Assembly: GCA_944321145.1 (NCBI GenBank)
Contig: CALUKF010000005.1
Span: 36,378 to 100,377, forward strand
DNA: 64,000 bases
Reading direction: 5' to 3'
Source of the DNA: an uncultured Odoribacter sp.
Lineage (GTDB): Bacteria > Bacteroidota > Bacteroidia > Bacteroidales > Marinifilaceae
The notes beneath the pieces were generated by a model. It was not told where the DNA came from and did not search any database. It worked only from the letters and a program-made list of their open reading frames with translations. A program made the position numbers and the translations under genes. Positions 8,352 through 15,826 of the stretch are shown here, in pieces; position 1 is the stretch's first letter, and every line of letters begins with the position of its first letter.

Positions 8352-8864
8352 GTGGACAAGTTGAGAGAATATAAAATAGCATTCCGAGGATTGGGAGAGG
8401 GCAAGCACTCTTTTGATTTCGTGTTGGACAAAGCGTTTTTTGATTGCTTTGAGGCAACGAAGGGTACGGAGGGGCGTGTGGATGCTGAGGTGACGGTGGT
8501 GAAAAGTTCGCTCTTGATGGAAGTAAAAATACGGTTTGGCGGAGTGGTGAAAGCTGTGTGCGACCGTTGCCTTGGGGAGTTGGATTTGCCGGTGGAGGGG
8601 GAGATGGACTTGTTTGTCAAGGAGAGCAGCCGGGAGGAGGGGAATGGCGATGATTATATCATTGTGGCGCCTGAGGATGATTTTTTGGATATGGGCAGTT
8701 ATTTGTATGAAGCTTATATGCTGAATTATCCGATGCGTGTGGTGCACGAGGAGGGAGAGTGTGATGAGAGCATGCAGGAAGTGCTCCGTGAATATGTGAG
8801 AGACGAAGAAAATAAGCCTACAGACCCGCGATGGGACGAGCTTAAGAAATTAATTAATAAATAA
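8352..8864 (+). CDS. DUF177 (YceD family) protein
   Basis: About 170 residues. It contains the YceD/DUF177 metal-site-like motif CDRCLGELDLPVEGEMDL near the middle and the C-terminal LNYPMRVVHEEGEC followed by DPRWDELKKL. YceD proteins are linked genetically to rpmF and, in other bacteria, to 23S rRNA processing or assembly; the close position before rpmF here agrees. The start is taken as GTG at 8352, just after AAAGGA, because the promoter at 8301-8330 excludes the longer frame beginning at 8271; a TTG at 8361 is the alternative. It is followed after 17 bases by rpmF. Confidence 0.85.
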   Translation: MDKLREYKIAFRGLGEGKHSFDFVLDKAFFDCFEATKGTEGRVDAEVTVVKSSLLMEVKIRFGGVVKAVCDRCLGELDLPVEGEMDLFVKESSREEGNGDDYIIVAPEDDFLDMGSYLYEAYMLNYPMRVVHEEGECDESMQEVLREYVRDEENKPTDPRWDELKKLINK

Positions 8865-8881
8865 CTAAAAACAATAGAGAA

Positions 8882-9067
8882 ATGGCACATCCGAAACATC
8901 GAACCTCAAAAATGAGCAGAAATAAGAGAAGAACGCATGATGCAATCACTGCGCCGGCAGTAGTGAAGTGTTCTAATTGTGGTGCTGCTGTACAGTATCA
9001 TACGGTATGTCCTGAGTGTGGATATTACAGAGGCAAACTGGCTATCGAGAAAGCAGTAGTCGCATAA
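8882..9067 (+). CDS. rpmF: 50S ribosomal protein L32
   Basis: 61 residues, complete. The basic N-terminus MAHPKHRTSKMSRNKRRTHD and the zinc-ribbon cysteines CSNC...CPEC are diagnostic of bacterial L32 in its four-cysteine, zinc-binding form. It is encoded directly after DUF177 and before fabH, the classical yceD-rpmF-(plsX)-fabH order, with plsX absent here. A strong hairpin at 9107-9127 separates it from fabH. Confidence 0.98.
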   Translation: MAHPKHRTSKMSRNKRRTHDAITAPAVVKCSNCGAAVQYHTVCPECGYYRGKLAIEKAVVA

Positions 9068-9106
9068 ATGTGCGGCATGGAGCGTGATTTTATTTATACA
9101 CAGCCT

Positions 9107-9127
9107 GCCTCCTAAGCTTTAGGGGGC
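9107..9127 (+). promoter_or_regulatory. hairpin between rpmF and fabH
   Basis: A 9-bp stem with one G-U pair: GCCTCCTAA (9107-9115) and TTAGGGGGC (9119-9127) around a three-base loop. It is not followed directly by a T run, so it is a weak candidate for full termination. It could attenuate or stabilise the rpmF end of the transcript, or set the fabH level. Confidence 0.5.
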
Positions 9128-9152
9128 TATGTGCATTTATAAAGTTTTTGTT

Positions 9153-10160
9153 ATGCAGGTAGATAGACCGAGAGCCATGATAACAGGAGTCGGGGTGTAT
9201 TATCCCGATTATATCCTGACGAACGAGGAGTTGAGCCGCATGGTGGATACTTCTGACGAGTGGATAATGACCCGCGTGGGCATTAAGGAGCGGCGTATTA
9301 TGAAAGACCCGGCGAAAGGCAGTGCGTGGATGGGGGCGAGAGCTGTGGAGCAGTTGTTGGAGAAGACGGGCACGAAACCTGAGGAGGTGGATTTGCTGGT
9401 TTGCGCAACCGTGACGCCGGACATGCATTTCCCGGCTAATGCGCAGGTGATTGCCGACATGGTGGGCATCAAACACGCCTTCGGCTTTGACTTGAATGCG
9501 GGGTGTTCCGGCTTTTTATACGGGTTGGTGACGGCTTCGCAGTTTGTGGAAAGCGGACGCTATAAAAAAGTGGTGTTGGTGGGGGCAGAGAAAATGTCGG
9601 TGATTACGGATTATACAGACCGCAAAACTTGCCCGTTGTTTGGTGATGCGGCAGGGGCGGTGTTGTTGGAACCGACGTTCGACGAAGTGGGAATGATGGA
9701 TCATATCCTGCGTTCGGACGGCATGGGCAGAGACCATTTGTTTATGAAAGCAGGCGGTTCGCTGAATCCTCCGACAATCGAGACAGTAACCAATCGGGAA
9801 CATTACATTTATCAGGACGGGCAGTTTGTGTTCAAACATGCAGTGACCAACATGGCAGATACGGCAGCAGAAATCATGGAAAAGAATGGTTTGAAGCCGG
9901 AAGACGTGGCATGGCTGGTGCCCCATCAGGCAAATTTGCGTATCATTGACGCAACAGGCAGGCGCATGGGGTTGGAGCCTTCAAAGGTGATGATTAATAT
10001 CCAGAAATACGGAAATACGACTTCGGCAACCATCCCCTTGTGTTTATATGAATGGGAAAACCAATTGCATCGGGGCGACAATTTGATATTGGCTGCTTTC
10101 GGAGCTGGTTTCACATGGGGAGCCGTGTGGCTGAAGTGGGCGTATGACCCGAAGAATTGA
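9153..10160 (+). CDS. fabH: 3-oxoacyl-[ACP] synthase III (KAS III)
   Basis: 335 residues, the usual length for FabH. It condenses acetyl-CoA (or a branched acyl-CoA) with malonyl-ACP to start fatty-acid synthesis in the cytoplasm. The catalytic triad is visible: Cys118 in [10 protein letters not shown], His258 in [11 protein letters not shown] and Asn288 in [10 protein letters not shown]. The N-terminal block [18 protein letters not shown] and [15 protein letters not shown] are typical. Start chosen at ATG 9153; an in-frame ATG at 9129 would add eight residues without similarity. A perfect terminator follows two bases after the stop, so the DUF177-rpmF-fabH unit ends here. Confidence 0.97.
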   Translation: MQVDRPRAMITGVGVYYPDYILTNEELSRMVDTSDEWIMTRVGIKERRIMKDPAKGSAWMGARAVEQLLEKTGTKPEEVDLLVCATVTPDMHFPANAQVIADMVGIKHAFGFDLNAGCSGFLYGLVTASQFVESGRYKKVVLVGAEKMSVITDYTDRKTCPLFGDAAGAVLLEPTFDEVGMMDHILRSDGMGRDHLFMKAGGSLNPPTIETVTNREHYIYQDGQFVFKHAVTNMADTAAEIMEKNGLKPEDVAWLVPHQANLRIIDATGRRMGLEPSKVMINIQKYGNTTSATIPLCLYEWENQLHRGDNLILAAFGAGFTWGAVWLKWAYDPKN

Positions 10161-10161
10161 A

Positions 10162-10189
10162 AAAAAAGCCGCGCATGCGCGGCTTTTTT
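10162..10189. terminator. terminator after fabH
   Basis: A perfect 28-base palindrome: AAAAAAGCCGCGC and its complement GCGCGGCTTTTTT around the centre at 10175-10176. The T run suits termination on the plus strand and the symmetry makes it bidirectional. Confidence 0.9.
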
Positions 10190-10228
10190 CATGAAAATAT
10201 GCTATCTTTCGCTCTCAATTTATAGTGT

Positions 10229-10576
10229 ATGGACCAAGAAGATTTACAGATAGGGCAGGAAATGAACCGCATTGCGGCGGATGCCAGCATTGTGGCTCAG
10301 GTAGAGTCGGAAAAGCCGGTTTGTTTGGAAGGGACAATCACGGGTTCTGTCCGTTGCAGCAGCCGCTTGGAGGTCAGGCAGGGAGGGCTGGTAAAAGGAG
10401 AGGTGCGTTGTGGGACGTTGGTGCTGGAAGGAATGGTGGACGGGAATGTGGAAGCAGACCGGGCGATTCTTGGGGCTGCCGCTGAAATCAAGGGCGCATT
10501 GCTGACAGGCAGGTTGGAAATTGCTGCCGGCGCGAAGATTGGATTGGGATTGAAGTTCAAGAACAAGTTGAAATAA
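10229..10576 (+). CDS. bactofilin family protein 1
   Basis: 115 residues. Short beta-helix repeats run through the middle: LEGTITGSVRCSSRLEVRQGG followed by VKGEVRCGTLVLEG, VDGNVEADRAILG and IKGALLTGRLEIAAG, the right-handed beta-helix pattern of bactofilins (polymer-forming cytoskeletal proteins). A degenerate promoter box TATCTTTC lies at 10203-10210. Bactofilins form filaments at the inner face of the membrane and can organise wall synthesis. It precedes a second bactofilin by 14 bases, so the two probably co-assemble; that is inference. Confidence 0.85.
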   Translation: MDQEDLQIGQEMNRIAADASIVAQVESEKPVCLEGTITGSVRCSSRLEVRQGGLVKGEVRCGTLVLEGMVDGNVEADRAILGAAAEIKGALLTGRLEIAAGAKIGLGLKFKNKLK

Positions 10577-10590
10577 ATAAGATATAGATT

Positions 10591-10953
10591 ATGGCAAAAG
10601 AAACTCCAAGCACTGTGGTAAACCTTTTGTGCGAAGGCACAATGATTGAAGGTGATATCAAGACAAAGAATGACATCCGCATAGACGGAGCCGTAAAGGG
10701 TAAAATCATTACATCGAGTCGGTTGGTTTTGGGAAATTCGGCAAATATTGAGGGCAATATCGAGTGTGTTAATGTGGATGTGATGGGAACAGTGAACGGC
10801 GATATCTTAGGGACGGGCACTGTGGCACTGAAAGTGCCGGCAAAGGTGAAAGGGAATATTGTGGCAGGAGTCATTTCCATCGAGCCGGGTGTGGTGTTCG
10901 ACGGCACATGCCAGATGTTGAATAAGGAAGGGCAACACAAGAAAGAGGCGTGA
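10591..10953 (+). CDS. bactofilin family protein 2
   Basis: 120 residues with a more canonical bactofilin core than its neighbour: LLCEGTMIEGDIKTKNDIRI, then VKGKIITSSRLVLG, IEGNIECVNVDVMG, VNGDILGTGTVALK and VKGNIVAGVISIEPG, each about 17-18 residues per turn. A short charged tail ends the protein. It is the second gene of a two-gene unit closed by the terminator at 10972-11003. Confidence 0.92.
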   Translation: MAKETPSTVVNLLCEGTMIEGDIKTKNDIRIDGAVKGKIITSSRLVLGNSANIEGNIECVNVDVMGTVNGDILGTGTVALKVPAKVKGNIVAGVISIEPGVVFDGTCQMLNKEGQHKKEA

Positions 10954-10971
10954 TGATGGGGAGGCTTTGAT

Positions 10972-11003
10972 AAATAAAAAGCCGCTTATGCGGCTTTTAT
11001 TTA
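10972..11003. terminator. bidirectional terminator between bactofilin 2 and frr
   Basis: AAATAAAAAGCCGC pairs with GCGGCTTTTATTTA around a four-base loop. It serves both converging genes; its right end overlaps the frr stop codon by three bases. Confidence 0.9.
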
Positions 11004-11564
11004 TATCGTCATGATATCTTTTTCTTTTTGGGCTAAGATTTCATCGACTTTTTTGTTGTAGCTGTCGGTGATTTTCTGTACTTCGGTCTCGGCATCCTTG
11101 GCGGCATCTTCGGGCAAGCCGTCTTTCACCATTTTCTTAAAGGTGTCAATGGCATCGCGGCGGGCATTGCGGACGCTCACTTTGGCAGTTTCTCCAATGC
11201 CTTTGGACTGTTTGACCAATTCTTTGCGCCGTTCTTCTGTCAAAGGCGGCACATTGATGCGGACGATTTCGCCGTTGTTGTCCGGGTTAAAGCCAAGGTT
11301 GGCATTCATGATGGCTTTCTGGATGGGTGCCAGCATGCTCTTTTCCCACGGTTGTACGGCGATGGTGCGCGGGTCGGGAGCGGTGATGTTGGCTACTTGC
11401 GAAAGGGGGGTCGGCGAACCATAATAGTCTACCAATACGTCATTCAGGATTTTGGGATTGGCTTTCCCTGCCCTGATTTTTGCTAATTCGTTTTCGAGAT
11501 GGGCGATTGCATTCTGCATTTGCTCTTTGGCTTCGTCCATGTACATTTTTACTTCCTCGTTCAT
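11001..11564 (-). CDS. frr: ribosome recycling factor
   Basis: 187 residues, the family's normal length. With EF-G it splits the post-termination ribosome. Typical blocks are visible: HLENELAKIRAGKANPKILN, VDYYGSPTPLSQVANI, AIMNANLGFNPDNNGEIVRI, PPLTEERRKELVKQ and a C-terminal helix. Its promoter box (TATATTTG on the minus strand, 11599-11606) lies 35 bases upstream. It is transcribed alone and ends in the shared terminator. Confidence 0.98.
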   Translation of the reverse strand: MNEEVKMYMDEAKEQMQNAIAHLENELAKIRAGKANPKILNDVLVDYYGSPTPLSQVANITAPDPRTIAVQPWEKSMLAPIQKAIMNANLGFNPDNNGEIVRINVPPLTEERRKELVKQSKGIGETAKVSVRNARRDAIDTFKKMVKDGLPEDAAKDAETEVQKITDSYNKKVDEILAQKEKDIMTI

Positions 11565-11598
11565 ATATGCTGATTTTGTTTGTTTTCAATTCTGTGGG

Positions 11599-11606
11599 CA
11601 AATATA
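11599..11606 (-). promoter_or_regulatory. -7 box of frr
   Basis: TATATTTG on the minus strand, an exact TAnnTTTG, about 35 bases upstream of the frr start. No clear TTTG is seen at the expected upstream distance. Confidence 0.5.
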
Positions 11607-11627
11607 GGTAATTTTCTGTTTTCTGCT

Positions 11628-12449
11628 TTATCTGGGGAACGGATATTTTGGACCAACTATCGGAACATGGACTGGACGTTGATGGTGGGCACTCATTTTG
11701 AAATTGATAGGCATCGTATGCCTCACCTTTACAATCTTATCGCCCAGCATCCCAGGAAACCATTTAGGCATGCCGCAAACGACCCGATAGGCTGCTCTGT
11801 CCAATAAAGGATGGACGCCTTTCACTATTGCGACATCGCAGATGGAACCGTCTTTATCAATTACAAAACTTACATAAACTTTTCCTTCAATGCCTTGTTT
11901 TATTGCATCAGCGGGATAGTGGACATTGCGGGCAATCCACAATTGGGGATTGCCTTCTGAAAACTGCGGCATTCGAGTCAAACGCTTATCTGCCATGTCG
12001 CATGAAGATGCCTTATCAACGCTTTTCGGTTCTCCTTTTATGACATATACCGGTTTGTAAGGATGAAAACGGATGTAAAATTGATGCAGGGAAGCTACAT
12101 CCTTGCCGTCCAGTTTGGCTGGAGACCACTTGGGCATTGTTTTTATCAGTCGGAAAGCCTCTTCGCTCAAGGCTTCGTGGGGGCTTGAAATGATTCGTGG
12201 AGAAGAGATTTTACCGTTTTTCCCGATAATGCATTCAATAAAGACTTGCCCGCTTAGGTTGTTGTCTCTCATTTCTTTAGAATATCTTATGTTATTGATA
12301 AGCCAAGTTGCTAAAGAAGAATCTCGGAATTGGGCAGGAAAATCGACCTCGGTATAGACTTTTTCTTTTCCTTTATCATTGCTATCATGGGCAAAGCACA
12401 AATGGCTTGCTGCAAAAACAAGAAGTAAGGGCAACAGTACTTTTTTCAT
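11628..12449 (-). CDS. secreted protein with two TonB C-terminal domains
   Basis: 273 residues from the ATG that begins MKKVLLPLLLVFAASHLCFA, a signal peptide. Two TonB C-terminal (energy transducer) domains follow: about residues 50-130 (NNLSGQVFIECIIGKNGKI, then MPKWSPAKLDGK) and about residues 170-255 (IEGKVYVSFVIDKDGSI, then MPKWFPGMLGDK). Unlike a classical TonB it has neither a proline-rich spacer nor an obvious stable membrane anchor. It may be a periplasmic adaptor rather than an ExbBD-coupled energiser; that is inference. The frame could be extended 14 codons upstream, but the promoter at 12478-12509 and the signal peptide favour the start given. Confidence 0.88.
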   Translation of the reverse strand: MKKVLLPLLLVFAASHLCFAHDSNDKGKEKVYTEVDFPAQFRDSSLATWLINNIRYSKEMRDNNLSGQVFIECIIGKNGKISSPRIISSPHEALSEEAFRLIKTMPKWSPAKLDGKDVASLHQFYIRFHPYKPVYVIKGEPKSVDKASSCDMADKRLTRMPQFSEGNPQLWIARNVHYPADAIKQGIEGKVYVSFVIDKDGSICDVAIVKGVHPLLDRAAYRVVCGMPKWFPGMLGDKIVKVRHTMPINFKMSAHHQRPVHVPIVGPKYPFPR

Positions 12450-12477
12450 ATTCAATGGTTTTAAGTAAATGACAGAC

Positions 12478-12509
12478 CAAATATAACGCAAATATCTTAA
12501 ATTTCCAAA
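12478..12509 (-). promoter_or_regulatory. promoter of the tandem TonB-C gene
   Basis: On the minus strand TTTG (12506-12509), 20 bases, TATATTTG (12478-12485): an exact match to the Bacteroides form, 28 bases before the start at 12449. Confidence 0.8.
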
Positions 12510-12524
12510 TAACCGGGCAAACTA

Positions 12525-12555
12525 TTTCCCAATTATGGGAAAAGGGTTATCTTTG
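12525..12555 (+). promoter_or_regulatory. promoter of the U32 family gene
   Basis: TTTC (12525-12528), 19 bases, TATCTTTG (12548-12555). The box lies inside the longest possible reading frame (from 12535), which argues for the start at 12580. It diverges from the promoter of the tandem TonB-C gene. Confidence 0.65.
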
Positions 12556-12579
12556 TTCTTTCTTAGGATAGAAGAATAT

Positions 12580-13836
12580 ATGACAAGAAAAGATTTTGAG
12601 TTGATGGCGCCCGTTGGGTCATACGAATCCTTGTATGCGGCATTGCAAGGCGGGGCGGATTCCGTGTATTTTGGCGTGGAAGGCTTGAACATGCGTGCCC
12701 GTTCGTCTGCCAATTTTACGTTGGGGGATTTGCGGCACATTGTGGAGGTTTGCACGGAGCGGGGAGTGAAGACCTACCTGACCGTGAATACAGTCATTTA
12801 CAACGATGAATTGGAAAAGATGCGCGAGGTCATTGATTGCGCCCAGGAAGCCGGGGTGACAGCCATCATTGCCTCGGATTTGGCTGCCATCCTGTATGCC
12901 CGTTCGGTAGGGGTGGAGGTACACATCAGTACGCAATGCAATGTTTCTAACTATGAAGCGGTGCGTTTTTTTGCGCAATACGCGGATGTCATGGTGCTGG
13001 CACGGGAGCTTGTCTTGGAACAAGTGGCGGAAATCCATCGTCGGATTATGCAAGAAGATTTGCGGGGGCCGAAAGGCGAACAGATTAAAATCGAGATGTT
13101 TGCTCACGGCGCTCTCTGCATGGCGGTGTCCGGTAAATGCTACCTGAGCCTCCACGAGCGCAATGCCTCTGCCAACCGGGGCGCTTGCAATCAGATTTGT
13201 CGGCGGGCTTATACGGTGCGCGACCGGGACAGTGAAATTGAATTAGACATCGAGAACGAATACATCATGTCGCCGAAAGACCTTTGCACGGTAGGGTTTA
13301 TCAATAAATTGGCAGATGCCGGCGTGCGGGTCTTTAAGATTGAGGGGCGTGCCCGTTCGGCGGAATACGTCCGGACGGTTTGCGAATGTTATAATGAAGC
13401 CATTTGCGCTTATCTGGCAGGCGATTACACAGCCGAGAAGATTGCTGCCTGGAAGGAGCGCCTTTCCACTGTTTTCAACCGGGGCTTTTGGGACGGCTAT
13501 TATTTGGGGCAGCGTTTGGGCGAATGGAGCGAGGTGTACGGTTCTAAAGCTACAAAGAAGAAAGTGCTTTTGGGAAAGGTGACGAACTTTTTCACCAACC
13601 TGCAAGTAGCGGAGTTTAAGCTCGAATCTTTCGACCTGCAAGTCGGGGATGAAGTCCTGATTCAGGGACCCACGACGGGAACCATACAGATGACCGTTCG
13701 GGAATTGCGCTTGGATTTGCAGCCGGTCGACCGGGTGGAGAAGGGGGCAGTCTTTTCCATGGCAATCGGAGAAAAGGTGCGCCGGGGGGATAAGTTGTAT
13801 AAATGGGTAGATACCACCGAAGAATTAATGCAGTAA
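12580..13836 (+). CDS. peptidase U32 family protein (tRNA hydroxylation type)
   Basis: 418 residues. The U32 signature EMFAHGALCMAVSGKCYLS begins at residue 172, with the cysteines of the family cluster also in RGACNQICRRAY. The N-terminus FELMAPVGSYESLYAALQGG leads a TIM-barrel-like domain (ADSVYFGVEGLNMRARSSANF). Although named peptidases, characterised bacterial U32 proteins of this length (TrhP/YegQ type) take part in 5-hydroxyuridine formation in tRNA and may bind an iron-sulfur cluster; RlhA acts on 23S rRNA. Which role this copy has cannot be read from the sequence. The start follows a promoter; the frame also opens at 12535. Confidence 0.9.
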   Translation: MTRKDFELMAPVGSYESLYAALQGGADSVYFGVEGLNMRARSSANFTLGDLRHIVEVCTERGVKTYLTVNTVIYNDELEKMREVIDCAQEAGVTAIIASDLAAILYARSVGVEVHISTQCNVSNYEAVRFFAQYADVMVLARELVLEQVAEIHRRIMQEDLRGPKGEQIKIEMFAHGALCMAVSGKCYLSLHERNASANRGACNQICRRAYTVRDRDSEIELDIENEYIMSPKDLCTVGFINKLADAGVRVFKIEGRARSAEYVRTVCECYNEAICAYLAGDYTAEKIAAWKERLSTVFNRGFWDGYYLGQRLGEWSEVYGSKATKKKVLLGKVTNFFTNLQVAEFKLESFDLQVGDEVLIQGPTTGTIQMTVRELRLDLQPVDRVEKGAVFSMAIGEKVRRGDKLYKWVDTTEELMQ

Positions 13837-13848
13837 ATAAACATAAGA

Positions 13849-15015
13849 ATGAGTGATATGAAAAGAAGAATGTTGTTATTTCCGGCGCTTATCGGCGTGC
13901 TTTGTTTCTCTTGCATTCAAGCGGAAGAACCGAATGCCGAGGCGGACATCGAGGAATGTGTGATTCTGAATGCAAACGGCCAGCCTGACCAGAACATCAA
14001 GGGCAAGGTGGTTTTGACCAATACGCGCATCATGGCTCAAGCAACGCCTTATATTGATTTGACCCAATTGGCGTTGGACGTTAAATTGACACCGGGGGCG
14101 ACCATTGCTCCCGCCCCCTCAAAGGTCTTGGATTATTCCACGATCCAAAAATTCACAGTGACTTCCGAAAGCGGAGAATGGCAGAAGGAATATACCGTGA
14201 CAATAGACACTTTCGATTTGCCGACTAAATACAGGTTCGAGCAGTCGGAACTGAACGAAAGCGGCAAGTATTTTGAGTTTTTTGAGACGACGGAAGGCAA
14301 GGAAGGGCTTATCCGCCAGAATATTTGGGCATCCGGCAATGCAGGCTTCTCTTTGACGGGGGCAGGCTCCACTCCTGACGATTTCCCGACGGTTTCCGTG
14401 GTGAATGGCAAAGAGGGCATGGGCGTGCGTTTGGAAACCAAGAGCACAGGTCCTTTCGGGCAGATTGCAAAAATGCCGATTGCTGCGGGCAATCTTTTTA
14501 TTGGCAGTTTCGATGTTGCCAATGCCTTGAATGACGCCATGAAAGCCACCCGTTTCGGTTTGGCTTTCGGAAAGAAGCCGGTGGAGCTGAAAGGATACTA
14601 CAAGTACAAACGTGGCGCGCAGTTAACCGATGTCGCTGCTGACGGCGACACCCTTCATATTGCGGGGGAGGACACGTTTGACATTTATGCGGTATTGTAT
14701 AAATCCGAAGGATTGGAGGAAGGGACATTGGATGGCGACAATGTGCTTTCGAGCAAGAATATCATAGCGTTGGCACGTGTAGACAACACACAGCATGTGA
14801 ATCCTCCCGGCACGGATTTGAACAATGTCGAATACACCCCCTTTTCCGTAAAGTTCGATTACGAGGATAAAGCCACCCCCTTCAACGAGGAGGAAGCGAG
14901 GGCTTATAAATACAATCTGACAGTGGTATTTACCTCCAGCGTGCGTGGGGCTGAGTTTGTCGGTGCCATTGGCAGCGTCCTCTATGTCGATGAAGTAGAA
15001 GTTGTTTGTGAATAA
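13849..15015 (+). CDS. PCMD domain lipoprotein
   Basis: 388 residues with a signal peptide and lipobox (GVLCFSC). After a short Ig-like N-domain (about residues 30-125, with WQKEYTVTID) comes a jelly-roll-like region with the marks of the PCMD (putative carbohydrate metabolism) family: YKYKRGAQL, DTFDIYAVLYK and a C-terminal VGSVLYVDEVEV-like ending (GSVLYVDEVEVVCE). It is a likely surface or periplasmic glycan-binding protein. It begins 12 bases after the U32 gene and is followed after 11 bases by a beta-barrel protein, a common pairing. The internal ATG at 13858 is an equally good start. Confidence 0.85.
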   Translation: MSDMKRRMLLFPALIGVLCFSCIQAEEPNAEADIEECVILNANGQPDQNIKGKVVLTNTRIMAQATPYIDLTQLALDVKLTPGATIAPAPSKVLDYSTIQKFTVTSESGEWQKEYTVTIDTFDLPTKYRFEQSELNESGKYFEFFETTEGKEGLIRQNIWASGNAGFSLTGAGSTPDDFPTVSVVNGKEGMGVRLETKSTGPFGQIAKMPIAAGNLFIGSFDVANALNDAMKATRFGLAFGKKPVELKGYYKYKRGAQLTDVAADGDTLHIAGEDTFDIYAVLYKSEGLEEGTLDGDNVLSSKNIIALARVDNTQHVNPPGTDLNNVEYTPFSVKFDYEDKATPFNEEEARAYKYNLTVVFTSSVRGAEFVGAIGSVLYVDEVEVVCE

Positions 15016-15026
15016 AGAGAAGAGAT

Positions 15027-15800
15027 ATGAAGAATGTTTTATTACTGATATTGCTGTGCGCCTCCTTGGGCGTATATGCTGACGGGCGGGAAAAAACCGC
15101 TTTAAAGAAATCTTATTTCTACGGCTTGGAATACCGCATCAAGGGCGGTTTTAACTTCGGGGGCACCTCCCCGCTTCCTTTGCCTGCCGAGATTCGCAAA
15201 ATCGAAGGCTTCCGTCCCGGTTTGCAGATTGCCATCGAAGGGAATGTCATCAAATGGATAGACACCCAAAAGAAGTGGGGCACCTTGATTGGAATCCGTT
15301 TGGAAAGCAAAGGCATGAAGACCGATGCCAAGGTAAAGAACTATTACATGGTGATGGACGCCACCGAGGGCGACCAGACCGGTCACATGGAAGGCAATTG
15401 GACGGGCTATGTCAAGACGGACGTAAAGAATTCCTTCCTGACCATCCCCATTCAAGTGATACACAAACTATCCCCGCGTTGGGATATCAAGTTCGGTCCT
15501 TATTTGTCTTATCTGACGGACGGCGAGTTTTCCGGTTCTGCCTACGACGGTTACCTGCGCGAAGGCAATCCCACCGGCACCAAGGTGAATGTGACGGAAG
15601 CGACTTATGATTTCTCCTCCGACCTCCGCAAATTCCAATGGGGCATAGACGTCGGCGGTGAATGGAGAGCCTATCGCCACCTGAGCATCTACGCCGACTT
15701 GACTTGGGGGCTGAATGCCGCTTTTCCCAAAGACTTTAAGAGCATCAGTTTCAAAATGTACAACATCTACCTGAACTTCGGCTTCGGGTATGTATTCTAA
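15027..15800 (+). CDS. PorT-like outer membrane beta-barrel protein
   Basis: 257 residues: signal peptide MKNVLLLILLCASLGVYADG, then alternating amphipathic strands (YFYGLEYRIKGGFNFGG, WGTLIGIRLESKG, SFLTIPIQVIHKLS, WDIKFGPYLSYL) ending in LNFGFGYVF, the aromatic C-terminus of an outer membrane barrel. Size and pattern suit the small PorT/OmpW-like barrels. It directly follows the PCMD lipoprotein and probably partners it in the outer membrane. Confidence 0.85.
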   Translation: MKNVLLLILLCASLGVYADGREKTALKKSYFYGLEYRIKGGFNFGGTSPLPLPAEIRKIEGFRPGLQIAIEGNVIKWIDTQKKWGTLIGIRLESKGMKTDAKVKNYYMVMDATEGDQTGHMEGNWTGYVKTDVKNSFLTIPIQVIHKLSPRWDIKFGPYLSYLTDGEFSGSAYDGYLREGNPTGTKVNVTEATYDFSSDLRKFQWGIDVGGEWRAYRHLSIYADLTWGLNAAFPKDFKSISFKMYNIYLNFGFGYVF

Positions 15801-15826
15801 CTCCTCTCCGTTAGGGGCGTAAAGTC

